From Rhyzopertha dominica (taxonomy: Eukaryota > Arthropoda > Insecta > Coleoptera > Bostrichidae), in the NCBI GenBank assembly GCA_025024175.1, contig QCXZ01000064.1, forward strand, positions 39,205,325 to 39,269,324: a stretch of DNA of 64,000 nucleotides, read 5' to 3'. Shown here piece after piece: positions 36,081-47,333 of the stretch; the first letter of the stretch is position 1, and the number at the start of each line of letters is the position of its first letter. The translations under genes were made by a program, and so were the position numbers. Below the pieces are notes generated by a model. The model did not search any database. It was given only the letters and a program-made list of their open reading frames with translations, and had not been told where the DNA came from.

Positions 36081-37829
36081 TGTAACATTCATATTTGTCA
36101 GTCGCTCACGCCTGGCGCATAGCTTCTCGTTGTAACAGATGAACCTGAAACCATTACATCGGTACTGCAGACACTTCCGTCGTTAGTACCTAACGCTTGC
36201 GCGTAGATTCTGAGCGAGTCACTTGACAGCGGAAAGAATTTCCTCTTCCTATTAGTATTTTTGACCTGTTGCGAATTGAATGTAGAGAACGTGGTATTGT
36301 CGATTTTTGGGAAGATTTTTCTAAGTAAATAGACATCGATTGGTTTACCATAGTTGGGATCCGCTTGGAAAATCTTCAATTAAACGTGTGGATGTAAGTT
36401 GGGCTTTTGGAATTGGCTGAATGGTTGATTTTGCATTATTGAACATCCACACGTGACCATTTTGGGATTTTGGGTTATCGACAAGATTTGCCACGAATAT
36501 TTCTGCAATCAGAGCCGCACACCAACTATAGTGAAGTAAATACTAATTAATCGAACGAGTATTAATACCCTCCTTAATATATTTTAGGGCTCTTTGATTT
36601 TCTTTTCCTTTTGGTTCTCATCTTATCCTTATCGTATACTTATCGATATTGCTATCGCTTCGTCTTCGTTCGTAGTGATTGACATCTGGGCTTATTTCCT
36701 GTCTGGATAGCTTTTGAAGATTGGAGAAGTTGAGAATCGTAGAGTTTGTGGACTGATCACTTGGGATTAGGATTTGGGAATTTGCGCTGCCATCCTTCCG
36801 TTAGGAAGAATTCAACCCTCAGTTAGCTGGCGACCCTTGTTGTGGAGGACCGTACATGTGGGACCCCAACCAGCAGGAGAGCGCAGATAAGCTTAAATTT
36901 TAAGTAGGAGGTCGTTGACCCTTAAGTCGGAGCGCAGAATCCGCGGTGTAGATTCCATCTCGGTGGTGATTGCTTGAACCGTTGTAAACATTGAGGTTAT
37001 TTAGCTGTCCGTCAACGGAAAAACTTGTTGTATGAGCCTTCCGCTCTTGTAATTGTTTTGATAACTGGTATGAGCCCTCAGCTCTTGTAATTGTTTTGAA
37101 TAACTTGTATGAGCCGTCAGCTCTTGTATTTGTTTTGTTTAACTGTGCGAGCCTTCAGCTCATGTATACATTGCCGTTGGAGCCTTCAGCTAGTGAATTT
37201 GAGTATATAGCTTGTCCCATCACCCTTCTTTCACAATCGAACCTTCAGTTCGATTCCATTTATTATTTTAAATTATCTGTAACGCCATAGGGCTATTGCT
37301 CGCGGGTATCACCGATATTGTCGATCGTTTGTGACGATTTTTTCGTTCGTCGTTCGTTTTTTTGTTGCGTCACTCGTTAATGCGAAGCGCTGGCCAGTGC
37401 GGAAATTAACAGGGGCGATTCACAGATTTTCTAGTTATTTACTGGTACTCGGTGACCGGGCACATAGTTGTGGTGCTCATTGGGAAGGGTTAATTTTGAT
37501 TGTTAAGTGTCATTTTGGTTATATGTTCGAAATTCTCATATTAGTCGTTTAAGTTCGATCTATCTTAAGTAACTAATTGAGGTTCAAACTTTATTCTTTC
37601 TTTATCATTACTTGTACCTCTCATAGTTTTCGTTAATTAAACTACGCTTCTACCCGAGCTTTGGTGTTTGATTTCTATCGTAGCTTTTCAAAATTTTCGT
37701 CTGAGTAGTCCGCTGTGGAATTGTAAAATTTTGTGGCGCCTATAATCATCGTTAAAAATATTGGAACCCCCACTCTCCGACTGCAGCGGCGGGACGCGGA
37801 CTACATTGGAACATCTGGGTTGACACCAT
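36081..37829 (+). mobile_element. LTR left of the assembly gap
   Basis: Starts TGTAAC and runs to within about 40 bp of the LTR end, where the N gap begins. It has no MITE insert. At three variable sites (GAGCCC, AGGGCT, CGTCTGAG) it agrees with the last LTR rather than the first. Confidence 0.85.
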
Positions 37830-37929
37830 NNNNNNNNNNNNNNNNNNNNNNNNNNNNNNNNNNNNNNNNNNNNNNNNNNNNNNNNNNNNNNNNNNNNNNN
37901 NNNNNNNNNNNNNNNNNNNNNNNNNNNNN
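37830..37929. other. Assembly gap (100 N)
   Basis: Exactly 100 N, a conventional scaffold gap of unknown true size. It lies inside LTR sequence on both sides. Confidence 0.99.
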
Positions 37930-39443
37930 AAATCTTCAATTAGACGTGTGATGTAAGTTGGGCTTTTGGAATTGGCTGAATGGTTGATTTTGCATTATTG
38001 AACATCCACACTAAGGTACCATTTTGGGATTTTTGGGTTATCGACAAGATTTGCCACGAATATTTCTGCAATCAGAGCCGCACACCAACTATAGTGAGTA
38101 AAATACTAATTAATCGAACGAGTATTAATACCCTCCTTAATATTTTAGGGCTCTTTGATTTTCTTTCGCTTTTCGGTTCTCATCTTATCTTATCGTATAC
38201 TTATCGATATTGCTATCGCTTCGCCTTCGTTCGTGTGATTGACATCTGGGCCCTTATTCCTGTCTGGATAGCTTTTGAAGATTGAAGAAGTTGAGAATCG
38301 TAGAGTTGGGACTGATCACTTGGGATTGGATTTGGGAATTTGCGCTGCCATCCTTTCCGGTTAGGAAGATTCAACCCTAGTAGCTGGCGACCCTTGGTGT
38401 GGAGGACCGTACATGTGGGACCCCAACCAGCAGGAGAGCGCAGATAAGCTTAAATTTTAAGTAGGAAGGTCGTTGACCCTTAAGTCGGAGCGCAGAATCC
38501 GCGGTGTAGATTCCATCTCGGTGGTGATTGCTTGAACCGTTGTAAACATTGAGGTTATTTAGCTGTCCGTCAACGGAAAAACTTGTTGTATGAGCCTTCC
38601 GCTCTTGTAATTGTTTTGTATAACTGGTATGAACCCCTCAGCTCTTGTAATGTTTTTTGAATAACTTGTATGAGCCGTCAGCTCTTGTATTTGTTTTGTT
38701 TAAGTTGTGCGAGCCTTCAGCTCATATATACATTGCCGTAGGAGCCTTCAGCTAGTGAATTTTGAGTATATAGCTTGTTCCCCATCACCCTTCTTTCACA
38801 ATCGAACCTTCAGTTCGATTCCATTTATTTATTTTAAATTATCTGTAACGCCCACAAGCTATTGCTTGCGGGTATCACCGATATTGTCGATCGTTTGTGA
38901 CGATTTTTTCGTTCGTCGTTCGGTTTTTTTGTTGCGTCACTCGTTAATGCGAAGCGCTGGCCAGTGCGGAAATTAACAGGGGCGATTCACAGATTTTCTA
39001 GTTATTTACTGGTACTCGGTGACCGGGCACATAGTTGTGGGCTCATTGGGAAGGGTTTAATTTTGATTGTTAAGTGTCATTTTGGTTATATGTTCGAAAT
39101 TCTCCTCATATTAGTCGTTTAAGTTCGATCTATCTTAAGTAACTAATTGAGGTTCAAACTTTATTCTTCTTTATCATTACTTGTATCCTCTCATAGTTTT
39201 CGTTAATTAAACTACGCTTCTACCCGAGCTTTGTTGTTTGATTTCTAATCGTAGCTTTTCAAAATTTTCGTTTGAGTAGTCCGCTGTGGAATTGTAAAAT
39301 TTTGTGGCGCCTATAATCATCGTTAAAAAATATTGGAACCCCCCTACTCTCCGACTGCAGCGGCGGGACGCGGACTACATTGGAAACATCTGGGTTGACA
39401 CCAATAGGTTAGTAACATCGTTTGGTAGAAAAACGGCGTCGCA
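37930..39443 (+). mobile_element. Partial LTR right of the gap
   Basis: Begins about 285 bp into the LTR (AAATCTTCAATTAGACG) and continues to GTCGCA at 39443. It overlaps the left-hand LTR content by roughly 1.46 kb. At three variable sites (GAACCC, CACAAG, CGTTTGAG) it agrees with the first LTR. The MITE insertion point lies before its start, so its presence cannot be judged. Confidence 0.8.
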
Positions 39444-39446
39444 AAT

Positions 39447-39462
39447 TGGCGCCCAACGTGGG
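39447..39462 (+). promoter_or_regulatory. Primer binding site, copy 2
   Basis: TGGCGCCCAACGTGGG, the same site as 29973 with one G missing from the run. Confidence 0.7.
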
Positions 39463-39692
39463 CCTTGTTTTCATATTTTCGTGATCGCTATTGTCTATTT
39501 TTTTTTGTCTCTTCTCCAAGCTTCCAATTGACATTTTTTTCTTTGCTATATGCTATTTTTTTTGGAATTGCTTTGTTAACATATTGCTTATAGGTCACGT
39601 TGTTCTATTATTGCCTTGAATTTTTTTTTATTGACTTTGAAATTGTTTGGTCTTGCACTTTTGGATATTTTTGATTTGCCTTGTCATTCATT

Positions 39693-41027
39693 ATGGAGTG
39701 TAAGATTGTTCCTGAATATTTGCGTAAGGAGGAATTGCAGTATGAACTTCTTTATCGTGGTGCTGACCCTACTGATATGACTGTACAGGGCATGCGTGGT
39801 TGTTTGCGTTCCTTGTTAAGGATGGAGAACATAGATCGATCTTCCATTACTTATCCCCCTTATACTTTTAATTTGCAAACTGAGGTTGAGGGTGTGCAGA
39901 GTTGTTGTGTGCCTGTTGAGGAAGAAATAAGAAATTTCTCTGGTAACAAAACTGATAGTGGTTACAAACGGTTGAGTGCTCGAATAGCCCATCTTTTAGG
40001 TCGAGTTAATAGATTCCCTGTAAAAAATGCCACTGCAGAAGTATTAAAAGCTCGAAGTCAATGGTTAGCAAAAATTACGACCTTGATGGATTCTTTAGAG
40101 CGTTCAACTCGTTTGAAGAATGAACCTGACTTGAGTGTTTCACTGCATGCACATAGTACTCGCTTAGGTAGTGTTGCTGAGGACTCTGATGATAATGAAG
40201 AACCTGTAAGAGGAGACTTCAGTGGTACAGCATAGGAGTGGTCATCAATCTCAACCAGTTTACAAATGGAATTTGAAATTTTCAGGTGACCTTAAGAAAA
40301 TGTCCGTTAATCATTTCTTGGAAAGGGTGGAGGAACTGCGTGTTGCACGTGGATTATCAGTGGAAGAATTGTTTGCATCGGCCATTGATTTATTTGAAGG
40401 GAAAGCCTTGATTTGGTATCGTTCTGTTGCTAATCGTTGTACGTGTTTGGAAGGATCTGTCTGAATTGTTGTTGCGGCACTATTTGCCCCCTGATTATCA
40501 TGCTCGATTATTCCAAGAGATTTTGAGTCGAGTACAAGGCCCAAACGAGCCTATTGTTGAATATTTAGCTTCGATGTCCACCTTGTTCGCCCGATATGGC
40601 AAAATTCAAGCTGATGTCCAGTTGGATATCATATTGAAAAACTTGGCACCGTTCTATGTTATGAACTTGCCTGTAGTAGAGTCTCTTGAACAATTAGAGA
40701 GGAAATGTTTGCAATTAGAAGTCAAAAAGTATCGCGCTGAGAGTTACCAACCACCTATACGAAGACCGAATGTAGCTGCGGTTGAACCTGAATTGGCTTG
40801 TGCCTCGTTTATACCTAAGGTTCCAATTAATGAAGTAGTTGTAGAAGCACCGCGTTTCTTCCAATGCTAATGTAACTTGCTTTAATTGTAAACAATTAGG
40901 TCACCTTGCTCGTGAGTGTCGTTCGCCCCTCAATAAACATTGTTATAGATGTAAAAAGCCTGGAGTAACTGTACGAACTTGCCCGCAATGTAATCGTAGT
41001 TCGGAAAACTGCCAACAGAGGTGCTGA
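39693..41027 (+). pseudogene. gag: gypsy gag, copy 2, three single-base insertions
   Basis: Begins at the same ATG and matches the intact Gag at 30220-31551 almost base for base, including the CCHC knuckle. The frame is broken by one-base insertions near 40206 (GTAAGAGG for GTAGAGG), 40446 (GTGTTTGG for GTGTTGG) and 40856 (CGTTTCTT for CGTTCTT). Only a couple of substitutions are seen, such as a Val/Glu change near residue 82. All breaks are in the part of this copy nearest the N gap. Confidence 0.8.
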
Positions 41028-41088
41028 AGGACCGACCTGCCACCTCAGATAATTGTAAAAGTTCGGTCCCTTGTAGTTCTAAAATTTA

Positions 41089-44000
41089 TTGGATTATATA
41101 TTGCAGCATGCAGAAAATGATCATAGGCCATATTTGGAAATAGATATTTTTGGTTGTCGATTGTTAGGCCTTTTAGATTCTGGTGCTAGTAGTACAATTG
41201 TGGGTGGACCTGGGTGGAATATTTTGCAGAAGTTAGGGTTGCAGTTAAAACTTAGTAATACTTCGTGTACGGTTGCCAATGGTGAACATTGTCAGGCTCT
41301 TGGAACTCTTATGGTACCTGTATCGCTTATGGGGAGAGTCAAATTGGTGGAGTTGCTTGTTGTCCCTTCATTGCCGCATCAACTGATTTTGGGTGTGGAT
41401 TTTTTTCGGGAAATGGCTATTGTCCCTGATTTGCGTAGGAATGAATGGCATTTTGGTAGTGATTGTGTTGCCCCTCAGATTTGTGGTATAAGTGATGTTA
41501 GGGACCTTAGTGTTGAGCAGCAATTGACTTTGGGAAAATTTCTTGATGAACAGTTTAAGCGTATGGGAGACTCCTTGGGTGTTACTAACCTTGTACAGCA
41601 CGAGATACTGACTGATGCAGAACCCATCAAGCAGAGATATTATCCTGTATCTCCTGTCAAACAACAGTTATTGGAGTGTGAAGTGAGGAAGATGTTGGCA
41701 GATGATGTGATTGAACCTTCTATGAGTCCTTGGTCTTCTCCCGTGATCTTAGTTCCCAAGAAAGATGGTACGCAACGCTTCTGTGTTGATTTTCGAAAAC
41801 TTAATGCTGTCACCAAGCGTGATGCTTACCCACTGCCATATATTTCTTCAGTTCTAGATCGTTTGAGAGGTGCACGTTATCTGAGTTCACTTGATGTTAG
41901 GAGTGCCTACTGGCAGGTGCCTATTGCGGAGAGTTCTCGTGAGAAGACAGCGTTTACTGTACCTGGTATGGGCTTATATCAATTCAAGCGAATGCCTTAT
42001 GGACTTACTAATGCTCCTGCTACATTTCAGAGGCTCATTGATAGGGTTTTGGGTGCTGATCTTGAAGGATCTTGTTTTGTTTATCTGGATGACATTGTTC
42101 TCATTTCAAGTGACTTTGAAACTCATTTGGAATTGTTGAGTAAAGTCTTTGATCGCTTGATTAATGCGGGTTTTACCTTGAATAGGGAAAAATGTCATTT
42201 TTGCCGTTCGGAAATTGCTTATCTTGGTTATGTTGTCGATAAGAATGGCCTTCATGTGGATCCTAAAAAGGTGGAAGCCATTTTGAATGTGCCGGTACCT
42301 AGAAATGTGAGAGAGGTTCGTTCTTTTGTCGGTATGGCTAGTTGGTACAGAAGATTTGTTCCGAATTTTGCCACTATTGTTGCTCCTCTTTGTGACCTTA
42401 CAAAGAAAAATAGAAAATTCAACTTTACACCGGAATGTGAACATGCTTTTAATGCTATTAAACAGCATTTAGTTAGTGCACCGATATTAACTTGTCCTGA
42501 TTTTAGTAGACCCTTCACCTTGCAAACTGATGCTTCGGCATTTGGTATTGGAGCCGTTCTAACACAGGAATTTGACGATGGTGAGAAGGTTATTGCATTT
42601 CTTTCGAGATCTCTAACTCGTCAGGAGAGGGCGTATACTACAACCGAATGCGAATGTTTAGCTGTAATTTGGGCAATGGAAAAACTTCGTCCCTACTTGG
42701 ATGGTATCAAGTTCACGGTAGTCACTGACCATCATTCATTGCTTTGGTTGGATCGTCTGAAAAATCCTACGGGCCGATTGGCTCGCTGGGCTGTCAGAAT
42801 GCAGGGTTTTGATTTTGTTTTAGTTCATCGAAAGGGGAGGGACCATGTGGTGCCAGATTTTCTGTCGCGTTCAGTTCCTGTAGTAGACTCGGTAGCAGCT
42901 TCGGATATGGGTGAAGTTGATGATAAATGGTATCGCAAAATGTTGCAACTTGTTTCGGAAAGACCTGATCGATATCCCGCTTGGCGTGTTGAAGACGGCA
43001 AATTGTTTAAGTTTGTGAAGTGTAAAATTCCAGAACTACGTGGTGGTAATTGTGAGTGGAAAATTGTTGTTCCTAAGAATAAAAGGAAGTCTTTGCTTTT
43101 GGCTTGTCATGATAGCGTCACATCTGGTCATTTGGGTGTTTGTAAAACTTATTGGAAATTGCATGAGCTGTATTATTGGCCAAAAATGTTGTCGGATGTT
43201 GCTCGTTATATTAGAAATTGTATTGTTTGTGCACAGCATAAAGTAGAGCAGAAACTTCCTGCCGGTCAGATGGGTGAAAGACCTAGGGTTGATCATCCTT
43301 GGGAGACGGTTAGTCTTGATTTTATAGGCCCTTTTCCTCGTTCCCCACGAGGATATCGTTTTGCTATTGTGGTGACTGACTATTTTTCCAAGTATGTTCT
43401 TATTTTCCCTGTTCGCACTGCTACTGCTAAGATATTGGCTCGACATGTTGAAAACGACTTATTCCTTGTGTATGGTGTTCCAAAAACAATAATTTGTGAT
43501 AATGGCGTTCAAATGAAAAGTACGGTATTTAAGAAAATGTGTGACAAATATCAGACCAAAATTTTGTACAACGCGAATTACTATCCTAGAGCCAATCCTA
43601 CTGAAAGAACCAATCGCACTGTTAAAACCATGATTTCTTCTTATATAAGCAAGAATCACAAAACTTGGGATGAAAATTTAGCCGCTATTGCTTGTGCTAT
43701 TAGAACTTCGAGGCATGAAGTATTGGGTTATTCTCCGTTTTTTGTGAATTTTGGGAGAAATTATATTGGTTCAGGTAGTATGCATGATGAAAATTATATG
43801 AATGTGGAATCTGATAGTGTGGATAGTAGGGTGGCAGGATTTCAAAAGATGTTTGCAGAAATTAAGCGTAAATTACAACTAGCGCACGAACGTAATAAAA
43901 ACATCTATAATTTGAGACGCCGTATGGTTCAGTATGATGTGGGACAATTAGTTTGGAAACGGAATAAGGTTGTTTCTGATATGGCGAGACAATTCTCGGC

Positions 44001-44151
44001 GAAATTAGCACCGAAGTATATAGGACCGTTCCGCATACGCAGGAAAACTGGATATTTGACTTATGAATTGGTTGATGCAAACGAACATAGCGTAGGTACC
44101 TGGCACGTACAAGATCTAAAACCGTATACGAGGGATGAACCCTCGGACTAG
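41089..44151 (+). CDS. pol: gypsy Pol polyprotein (copy 2, long intact frame)
   Basis: A 1020-residue frame. The true frame should open near 41000 through the gag overlap; one T is missing near 41085 compared with copy 1, so the first codon is not a real start. Protease active site DSGA at residues 30-33. Reverse transcriptase from about 170 to 400, with LDVRSAYWQVPI and catalytic YLDD at 332-335. RNase H starts with the Asp of TDAS at 481. Integrase: zinc-binding His674 and His681 region with CIVC, catalytic Asp744, Asp804 and Glu839 (34 residues between the last two, one fewer than the usual 35), and a C-terminal GPF motif (KYIGPFRIRR). There is no chromodomain and no env. This makes cDNA from element RNA and inserts it. 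The long LTRs and tRNA-Lys primer recall the Osvaldo/Ulysses group, but that placement is only a guess. Confidence 0.92.
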   Translation: MDYILQHAENDHRPYLEIDIFGCRLLGLLDSGASSTIVGGPGWNILQKLGLQLKLSNTSCTVANGEHCQALGTLMVPVSLMGRVKLVELLVVPSLPHQLILGVDFFREMAIVPDLRRNEWHFGSDCVAPQICGISDVRDLSVEQQLTLGKFLDEQFKRMGDSLGVTNLVQHEILTDAEPIKQRYYPVSPVKQQLLECEVRKMLADDVIEPSMSPWSSPVILVPKKDGTQRFCVDFRKLNAVTKRDAYPLPYISSVLDRLRGARYLSSLDVRSAYWQVPIAESSREKTAFTVPGMGLYQFKRMPYGLTNAPATFQRLIDRVLGADLEGSCFVYLDDIVLISSDFETHLELLSKVFDRLINAGFTLNREKCHFCRSEIAYLGYVVDKNGLHVDPKKVEAILNVPVPRNVREVRSFVGMASWYRRFVPNFATIVAPLCDLTKKNRKFNFTPECEHAFNAIKQHLVSAPILTCPDFSRPFTLQTDASAFGIGAVLTQEFDDGEKVIAFLSRSLTRQERAYTTTECECLAVIWAMEKLRPYLDGIKFTVVTDHHSLLWLDRLKNPTGRLARWAVRMQGFDFVLVHRKGRDHVVPDFLSRSVPVVDSVAASDMGEVDDKWYRKMLQLVSERPDRYPAWRVEDGKLFKFVKCKIPELRGGNCEWKIVVPKNKRKSLLLACHDSVTSGHLGVCKTYWKLHELYYWPKMLSDVARYIRNCIVCAQHKVEQKLPAGQMGERPRVDHPWETVSLDFIGPFPRSPRGYRFAIVVTDYFSKYVLIFPVRTATAKILARHVENDLFLVYGVPKTIICDNGVQMKSTVFKKMCDKYQTKILYNANYYPRANPTERTNRTVKTMISSYISKNHKTWDENLAAIACAIRTSRHEVLGYSPFFVNFGRNYIGSGSMHDENYMNVESDSVDSRVAGFQKMFAEIKRKLQLAHERNKNIYNLRRRMVQYDVGQLVWKRNKVVSDMARQFSAKLAPKYIGPFRIRRKTGYLTYELVDANEHSVGTWHVQDLKPYTRDEPSD

Positions 44152-45534
44152 TTCACATCTCGGTTCTGATTTTGCTTTCCTTTACGTATGATTGATTTTC
44201 TCTTGTCTGTTGTATTGTCGCAAAGTGTGCACTATTGGTGACTTGAAGAATTGCGAGCCGTTCCTCTTGGTTACTGTAGGGAAATTGTTGTGATTGCTTG
44301 TCGCTGTATGGGTGTGGTCATTTTTTTTTTTGAGTTGTGAACTTACACATTTGTGGATTTGATGGTCACAACCCTATTGGTTGCCCTTGCCTAGTTGGAT
44401 TGTTGATTTGGTTGATTGATGGCTTGGACATTGTCGCCTTTGGCGGATTTACTACAGCGAAATTTGTTGGTGTTTTCCCTGCGTGTGGATGAGGAGAATA
44501 AGCTCGTATTTCTGATTCGATTGTTTCCTTTAAGATTTGCATATGTACTTCGTATATTTTTTTTGGGGGGGAGCGTTAGTTGTATATTGGAAGCGCGCTA
44601 CCGCTCGTGGCGTTGGTTGGGGCCACGGCTCTCGCTTATCACCTCGGCGAGACCTTGTATATTGGCTCTCGCTTACCACCTCGGCGAGACCTAGTGTGTT
44701 GNAGTATATTGGAAGCGCGCTACCGCTCGTGGCGTTGGTTGGGGCCACGGCTCTCGCTTATCACCTCGGCGAGACCTTGTATATTGGCTCTCGCTTACCA
44801 CCTCGGCGAGACCTAGTGTGTTGGCTCTCGCTTACCACCTTGGCGAGACCTAGTATGTTGGTTCTCGCACATAACATCGGTGAGACCTTCGTTTATTGGT
44901 TCTTGAATACCACCTTTTGCGACTGTTTGTGTGTTTGCACTCGGTATAACGTCGATATTGTACTCTAGACTTATAATCTTGCCTAGATAGTTTTGACTTG
45001 TTGAGTAATTCGTGTTGCTTGGCGTGGTTATTCGCTAGTAGTTTCTTCGCTGTTTTTGTGGGTGGCAATGATTGATGGTTATTGTAGTACCTTCGCATTT
45101 GCGGACTTTCCTGCTCTCACATTTATAATATTCTGGCTTATTGATTTGATTTGTTGCTTGAATATAGTCGCTTGATGCGGAATTGTGACAGCAAGATTAC
45201 TGCGGTGAATTNCTCGTAATATTGTAGAATTGCCTTGGACGTCTACCGTTGTGTTTCACTGGTATGAATGATTGGGTTTTCGTGGGTTTTTCGTTTGGAG
45301 GGGTCGTAACCCTCTGGGGTTGGCAGCCCCTGGCCATGTGCCTAAATTTTAAATTTTGAATCATTTTTCTCTTTGGAATCGCCTTCCTTTCCAACCTTGT
45401 TGTTTATTGGAAATTGCTTATGTTGAAATGTTGGTTGGCAAGTTTTTATCTTGGAATTGTTGACATTAATGGGGTTTTGATAGCTCGTAAGCTTACTCGC
45501 TCGGTAAATTTGAGGAAATTTACCTCTTTCTAGG
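44152..45534 (+). other. gypsy 3' untranslated region, copy 2
   Basis: Noncoding 1.4 kb between pol and the polypurine tract, the counterpart of 34684-36068. No additional protein is encoded. Confidence 0.7.
44583..44890 (+). repeat. 122 bp tandem repeats in the element 3' UTR
   Basis: Units start at 44583 and 44705 (TATATTGGAAGCGCGCTACC), followed by half-units. Inside each, CTCGCTTAxCACCTCGGCGA recurs, giving about six copies of a roughly 38 bp sub-repeat with the inverted pair TCGCxxxxxxxxxGGCGA. The array has the same layout in copy 1. Confidence 0.8.
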
Positions 45535-45546
45535 TGAAGGGGGGAT
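45535..45546 (+). promoter_or_regulatory. Polypurine tract, copy 2
   Basis: GAAGGGGGGAT directly before the last LTR. Confidence 0.7.
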
Positions 45547-47329
45547 TGTAACATTCATATTTTGTCAGTCGCTCACGCCTGGCGCATAGGCTTCTCGTTG
45601 TACACAGTGAACCTGAAACCATTACATCGGTACTGCAGACACTTCCGTCGTTAAGCCTAACGCTTGCGCGTAGATTCTGNGCGAGTCACTTGACNGCGGA
45701 AAGAATTTCCTCTTTCCTATTAGTATTTTGACCTGTTGCGAATTGAATGTGAGAACGTGGTATTGTCGATTTTTGGGAAGATTTTTCTAAGTAAATAGAC
45801 CATCGATTGGTTACCATAGTGGGATCCGCTTGGAAAATCTTCAATTAAACGTGTGGATGTAAGTTGGGCTTTTGGAATTGGCTGAATGGTTGATTTTGCA
45901 TTATTGAACATCCACACGTGACCATTTTGGGATTTTGGGTTATCGACAAGATTTGCCACGAATATTTCTGCAATCAGAGCCGCACACCAACTATAGTGAG
46001 TAAAATACTAATTAATCGAACGAGTATTAATACCCTCCTTAATATTTTAGGGCTCTTTGATTTTCTTTCCTTTTCGGTTCTCATCTTATCTTATCGTATA
46101 CTTATCGATATTGCTATCGCTTCGTCTTCGTTCGTGTGATTGACATCTGGGCCTTATTCCTGTCTGGATAGCTTTTGAAGATTGGAGAAGTTGAGAATCG
46201 TAGAGTTGGGACTGATCACTTGGGATTGGATTTGGGAATTTGCGCTGCCATCCTTCCGGTTAGGAAGATTCAACCCTAGTAGCTGGCGACCCTTGTTGTG
46301 GAGGACCGTACATGTGGGACCCCAACCAGCAGGAGAGCGCAGATAAGCTTAAATTTTAAGTAGGAGGTCGTTGACCCATAAGTCGGAGCGCAGAATCCGC
46401 GGTGTAGATTCCATCTCGGTGGTGATTGCTTGAACCGTTGTAAACATTGAGGTTATTTAGCTGTCCGTCAACGGAAAAACTTGTTGTATGAGCCTTCCGC
46501 TCTTGTAATTGTTTTGTATAACTGGTATGAGCCCTCAGCTCTTGTAATTGTTTTGAATAACTTGTATGAGCCGTCAGCTCTTGTATTTGTTTTGTTTAAG
46601 TTGAGCGAGCCTTCAGCTCATATATACATTGCCGTAGGAGCCTTCAGCTAGTGAATTTGAGTATATAGCTTGTCCCATCACCCTTCTTTCACAATCGAAC
46701 CTTCAGTTCGATTCCATTTATTATTTTAAATTATCTGTAACGCCACAGGGCTATTGCTTGCGGGTATCACCGATATTGTCGATCGTTTGTGACGATTTTT
46801 CGTTCGTCGTTCGGTTTTTTTGTTGCGTCACTCGTTAATGCGAAGCGCTGGCCAGTGCGGAAATTAACAGGGGCGATTCACAGATTTTCTAGTTATTTAC
46901 TGGTACTCGGTGACCGGGCACATAGTTGTGGTGCTCATTGGGAAGGGTTAATTTTGATTGTTAAGTGTCATTTTGGTTATATGTTCGAAATTCTCTCATA
47001 TTAGTCGTTTAAGTTCGATCTATCTTAAGTAACTAATTGAGGTTCAAACTTTATTCTTTCTTNATCATTACTTGTACCTCTCATAGTTTTCGTTAATTAA
47101 ACTACGCTTCTACCCGAGCTTTGTTGTTTGATTTCTATCGTAGCTTTTCAAAATTTTCGTCTGAGTAGTCCGCTGTGGAATTGTAAAATTTTGTGGCGCC
47201 TATAATCATCGTTAAAAATATTGGAACCCCCCTACTCTCCGACTGCAGCGGCGGGACGCGGACTACATTGGAACATCTGGGTTGACACCATAGGTTAGTA
47301 ACATCGTTTGGTAGAAAAACGGCGTCGCA
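45547..47329 (+). mobile_element. 3' LTR of the gypsy element
   Basis: 1783 bp, TGTAAC to GTCGCA, with no insert. It is followed by the right-hand GCAT target duplication (47330-47333), matching the one before the first LTR. It is therefore the partner of 27276-29969. Confidence 0.9.
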
Positions 47330-47333
47330 GCAT
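47330..47333. repeat. Target duplication GCAT, right
   Basis: Pairs with 27272-27275. No other GCAT junction occurs between the two internal copies. Confidence 0.75.
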
